Source: Chitinophaga pinensis DSM 2588 (GTDB lineage: Bacteria; Bacteroidota; Bacteroidia; Chitinophagales; Chitinophagaceae). From it: a stretch of 64,000 nt of DNA. This document shows positions 61,392 through 64,000 of this stretch, one piece after another. The notes beneath the pieces are model-generated. The model was not told where the DNA came from, did no database searches, and saw only the letters and a program-made list of their open reading frames with translations. The stretch lies in NCBI RefSeq assembly GCF_000024005.1, contig NC_013132.1, positions 6,194,001 to 6,258,000 on the forward strand, given 5' to 3'. How positions within the stretch are numbered: position 1 is the first letter of the stretch; each line of letters opens with the position of its first letter. Both the position numbers and the translations under genes were made by a program.

Positions 61392-62393
61392 TTAGGCTGC
61401 AAGTGTCATCACCGCCCACAAAGCCGCGCCGGAGATCAATACCCAGAGGAATACTCCTTGCATAAGCGGCTTCACACCAACCCCTTTCAGTACATCCCGG
61501 GAGAGTCCTGCTCCGATCAGGAATAAGGTGATGGTAAGACCTGTTTTCGCTACGCGGACCACCACCTCACCCGCTGCTTCCATAGGGAAATAGGTATGTG
61601 CCAGCATCGCGAGAATAAACAAGCCGATGAAATAAGGGATCTTCATTTTCTGCTTACCTGTTTTAAAACAGATGGCTGTCAGCAGGGTCACAGGAATGAT
61701 CCAGAGAGCACGGGCCAGCTTAACGGTAGTCGCTACTTCTAATGCCTGCGGACCGTACTTACCGGCTGCACCTACTACTGAACTGGTATCATGGATGGCA
61801 ATCGCACTCCATAAGCCAAACTGATTCTGTGAAAGATGTAAGAGATGACCGACAAAAGGAAACAGGAACAAGGCCGCGGAATTGAGGATAAATACAGTGC
61901 CCAGTGCAACAGAGAGTTGTTTCTCTTCCGCCTTAATCACCGGAGATACTGCGGCAATGGCACTACCACCACAGATGGCAGTTCCACAGGATATCAGGTG
62001 AGAAGTCTTGCTATCTATTTTCAACAACTTTCCGGTCACATAACCGATCAGCAATGTACCCGTAATAGAGGCAATGGTAAATATAAAACCTTCACTACCC
62101 GCTTTCAGCGCACTGTGTATATTCATCCCGAAACCAAGTCCTACAACAGAAATCTGCAACAATATATGCGTGGCTTTATGATTCAGATGCAGGAATGGAT
62201 GACCGATAAACTGTGCGATGATCAGTCCACCCATTAGTGCAACCGGAGCAGAGATCCAGGGTGTCATACATACAGCCAGTGCCAGTATAAAAATCACTTC
62301 ACGCGTCGTAATACTCCTGTCCAGGAAATGCTTTCTGCCTGTATGTGGGAGCCCCTCCTGTCTGACCCCTTCATTGTGCACGATTGTATTCAT
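61392..62393 (-). CDS. YeiH family putative sulfate exporter
   Basis: The 333-residue protein has about nine to ten hydrophobic segments and the family landmarks VALMGGLIIAQFIGHP, GLGFGMNIHSAL and SCGTAICGGSAIAAVSPV. YeiH-type proteins are predicted transporters of sulfate-like or sulfonate anions; direct evidence is sparse. It stands alone on the minus strand. A weak promoter-like pair (minus strand TTTC and GACATTTG, 62457 to 62426) precedes it. A TetR regulator lies 274 bases away, divergent. Confidence 0.88.
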   Translation of the reverse strand: MNTIVHNEGVRQEGLPHTGRKHFLDRSITTREVIFILALAVCMTPWISAPVALMGGLIIAQFIGHPFLHLNHKATHILLQISVVGLGFGMNIHSALKAGSEGFIFTIASITGTLLIGYVTGKLLKIDSKTSHLISCGTAICGGSAIAAVSPVIKAEEKQLSVALGTVFILNSAALFLFPFVGHLLHLSQNQFGLWSAIAIHDTSSVVGAAGKYGPQALEVATTVKLARALWIIPVTLLTAICFKTGKQKMKIPYFIGLFILAMLAHTYFPMEAAGEVVVRVAKTGLTITLFLIGAGLSRDVLKGVGVKPLMQGVFLWVLISGAALWAVMTLAA

Positions 62394-62613
62394 ATTGCTA
62401 GTCTTTTATTTTCTTTTTGATGACACAAATGTCAGCTCTTCCGGGGTGTAAAGGAAATCATCATAAGTGATTACGGATAACTTTAAGTTATAAATAGACA
62501 GCAAATCAGGTTATACTAAGGCACTTGTCCACATTTTACACCTGCTTGCATAATTACATTATTTATTGATTATCAATAAATTACAAACAATCACTTCTGA
62601 AGGAATTAATTTA

Positions 62614-62645
62614 TTTGGTAGATAATACCAACTGGTATAATTTTG
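62614..62645 (+). promoter_or_regulatory. Promoter with embedded TetR operator
   Basis: TTTG (62614-62617), exactly 20 bases, TAATTTTG (62638-62645), a perfect match to the Bacteroidota promoter. The palindrome ATACC-AACT-GGTAT (62625-62638) lies between the boxes. The same palindrome, with small changes, recurs at 63272-63287 before the dehydrogenase gene. Confidence 0.8.
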
Positions 62646-62667
62646 TATTGTCTTAATCAAAACACTT

Positions 62668-63252
62668 ATGAGCAAGGCAGAAAAAACAAGACAGTTTATT
62701 GTAGAGAAGACCGCACCCATTTTCAACACAAAAGGATTCGCAGGTACTTCCCTATCTGACATGACAGAGGCTACCGGATTAACAAAAGGTAGCATCTACG
62801 GCAACTTCGCTAACAAGGATGAAGTGGCACTGGCCTCATTTGATTACAATCTCCTCAAACTAAGGTCCTACCTCAACGCGGAAGAAGAAAAAGCAATAAC
62901 GATCAAAGACAAACTGAAAGTACGTACCAGGATCTTCGCCGACGAACGTCCTGTTGCCTATCCGACAGGCGGTTGTCCGCTTTTAAATACGGCTACAGAA
63001 GCAGATGATACACATCCGGCACTGAGAGCAAGAGTAGCAGATGCCTTGGAAGCAATAAAAGACAGGGCTGTCAGGTTGATCGAAACAGGTATTCAGAGCG
63101 GAGAAATCTCCGCAGGTACTGATCCGGAACAAGCCGCATTGACACTAATGGCCATGGTACAGGGCGCTATCATGATCGCCCGGACTACCGCCAAACGTAG
63201 CTATGGTAAGAGTATCATGGAAGCGACACAACGATACATTGATTCACTCTAA
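62668..63252 (+). CDS. TetR family transcriptional regulator
   Basis: The 194-residue protein has the TetR helix-turn-helix (FNTKGFAGTSLSDMTEATGLTKGSIYGNFANKDEVALA) and a C-terminal TetR_C ligand domain with GGCPLLNTATEADDTHPAL, a Cys-containing loop of the NemR/AcrR-like group. The GGCPLLN loop is typical of members that sense electrophiles through the Cys. Two copies of a shared palindrome, one before this gene and one before the dehydrogenase that follows 63 bases downstream, indicate that it represses both. Confidence 0.9.
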   Translation: MSKAEKTRQFIVEKTAPIFNTKGFAGTSLSDMTEATGLTKGSIYGNFANKDEVALASFDYNLLKLRSYLNAEEEKAITIKDKLKVRTRIFADERPVAYPTGGCPLLNTATEADDTHPALRARVADALEAIKDRAVRLIETGIQSGEISAGTDPEQAALTLMAMVQGAIMIARTTAKRSYGKSIMEATQRYIDSL

Positions 63253-63271
63253 ATATTTTTTTACATATAAA

Positions 63272-63287
63272 TATACCAATCGGTATA
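63272..63287. promoter_or_regulatory. Second TetR operator, before the dehydrogenase gene
   Basis: TATACC-AATC-GGTATA is a near copy of the operator at 62625-62638. It lies 28 bases before the start codon of the dehydrogenase. Confidence 0.75.
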
Positions 63288-63315
63288 ATCCATATAACAC
63301 ATAAAACAAAAGAAA

Positions 63316-64000
63316 ATGAAAACAGTAAATAATACCGTATTAATCACTGGCGGTGGCGCCGGTATCGGTTTTGAAACAGCTAAATTATTATCAGAAAGTG
63401 GTAACCAGGTGATCATCACTGGTAGAAATGCAGATACACTTAACAAAGCAGTGGCTCAGCTGAAAAATGTGACAGCGATCGTTTCAGATGTATCAAAAGA
63501 AGCAGATGTACTGGCACTGGTAGATACACTGAAAAAGGACTTCCCGGCACTGAATGTCGTAATCAATAATGCAGCAGCGGCACAGGTATATAAACTGGAA
63601 GCAGGTGCAGATGCATTCAGCAAAGCGGCACATGAAATGCACACCAACTACCTGTCTGTTCTCAGACTGAATGAATTACTGTTGCCATTGTTATCTCAAC
63701 AGGCGGAAGCAGCGATCGTAAACGTTTCTTCTATCGTAGCAATTACACCGGGTCACAGATTACCAGGATACGCCGCCAGCAAAGCTGCGCTCCACTCCTA
63801 TACACAGACACTCCGTTTCACACTGTCCGATACTAATATCAAAGTATTCGAACTGATGCCGCCACTGGTAAATACAGAGTTCTCCAAAGAGATCGGTGGT
63901 GAAAATGGTATGCCGGCAGCTGGTGTAGCCAGCGCTTTACTGGATGCATTTGCTACTGACAACTACGAAATACATGTAGGCAATACCGCCGACTTCTATA
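63316..64000 (+). CDS. Short-chain dehydrogenase/reductase (3' truncated by window)
   Basis: The frame starts MKTVNNTVLITGGGAGIGFETAKLL and stays open to the window end (228 residues seen). It has the Rossmann motif TGGGAGIG, NNAAA after the fourth strand, the Ser in VNVSSIVAITPG and the catalytic YAASK, so it is a classical SDR, most like DltE-type oxidoreductases. It probably reduces or oxidises a small carbonyl compound with NADPH or NADH. Its operator and neighbour suggest induction by the ligand of the TetR regulator. The last part of the gene is outside the window. Confidence 0.9.
   Translation, partial: MKTVNNTVLITGGGAGIGFETAKLLSESGNQVIITGRNADTLNKAVAQLKNVTAIVSDVSKEADVLALVDTLKKDFPALNVVINNAAAAQVYKLEAGADAFSKAAHEMHTNYLSVLRLNELLLPLLSQQAEAAIVNVSSIVAITPGHRLPGYAASKAALHSYTQTLRFTLSDTNIKVFELMPPLVNTEFSKEIGGENGMPAAGVASALLDAFATDNYEIHVGNTADFY

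Noticed and set aside
62559..62795. Minus-strand frame across the TetR promoter
   Set aside because: It covers a strong promoter and operator of the TetR gene and overlaps its coding start.
1..64000. tRNA, rRNA, insertion sequence or prophage genes
   Set aside because: Looked for and not seen: no transposase, integrase or phage structural motifs, and no cloverleaf or rRNA-like sequence noticed by eye.

Overview
The window comes from a chromosome of the phylum Bacteroidota, most like a Chitinophaga-type member of the Chitinophagaceae. The signs are two SusC/SusD outer-membrane pairs, a secreted enzyme with a type IX secretion (T9SS) C-terminal signal, an exosortase N system, many lipoproteins, intergenic promoters of the Bacteroidota form TTTG-N(about 20)-TAnnTTTG, and few visible Shine-Dalgarno sequences. 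I see no rRNA, tRNA, transposase, phage or CRISPR array, so this reads as ordinary chromosome carrying accessory metabolic and regulatory loci.

Layout. 1-2.7 kb: the 3' part of an alpha-2-macroglobulin-like gene and a lipoprotein. 2.9-8.4 kb: a lycopene cyclase gene followed after 3 bases by a large hybrid histidine kinase, a divergent MarR-type regulator, and an SRPBCC protein behind a double palindromic operator. 8.5-12.4 kb: exosortase N and its VIT-domain target protein. 12.6-19.0 kb: a same-strand cluster of DUF427 protein, flavin disulfide oxidoreductase, ABC ATPase, a permease fused to a binding protein, EgtB and EgtD. This is the most interesting part: it joins ergothioneine synthesis with a transporter that looks like EgtUV, and the two halves of the binding domain are in circularly permuted order. 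19.1-25.2 kb: DinB-like protein with a divergent TetR regulator, FabF, DUF3820 protein, a PAS kinase with a single-domain response regulator, and an unknown 410-residue protein.

25.3-38 kb: SusC/SusD/DUF3823 locus, then a 1418-residue secreted protein predicted to be a GH87 alpha-1,3-glucanase, flanked by two tandem pairs of small membrane paralogues. 39-44 kb: small regulators and unknown proteins (LysR, HxlR, SRPBCC, flavodoxin-fold oxidoreductase, ECF sigma factor with a membrane partner). 44.6-55.2 kb: second SusC/SusD pair next to a GH20 hexosaminidase and a GH127 beta-L-arabinofuranosidase. 55.3-64 kb: metallo-hydrolase, acetyl-CoA hydrolase/transferase, HxlR with a divergent DsbA-like protein, winged-helix protein, S41 peptidase, YeiH-type transporter, and a TetR regulator with a short-chain dehydrogenase cut by the window end.

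How genes work together. The two Sus loci and their secreted hydrolases bind, cut and import polysaccharide. The ergothioneine cluster would make, import and perhaps re-reduce a thiol antioxidant. Several small regulator/enzyme pairs carry palindromes placed between the promoter boxes, typical of local repression. A short A/T-rich repeat built from AATTCCTAATT and AATTCTTAATT units recurs in four intergenic regions, twice as inverted pairs.
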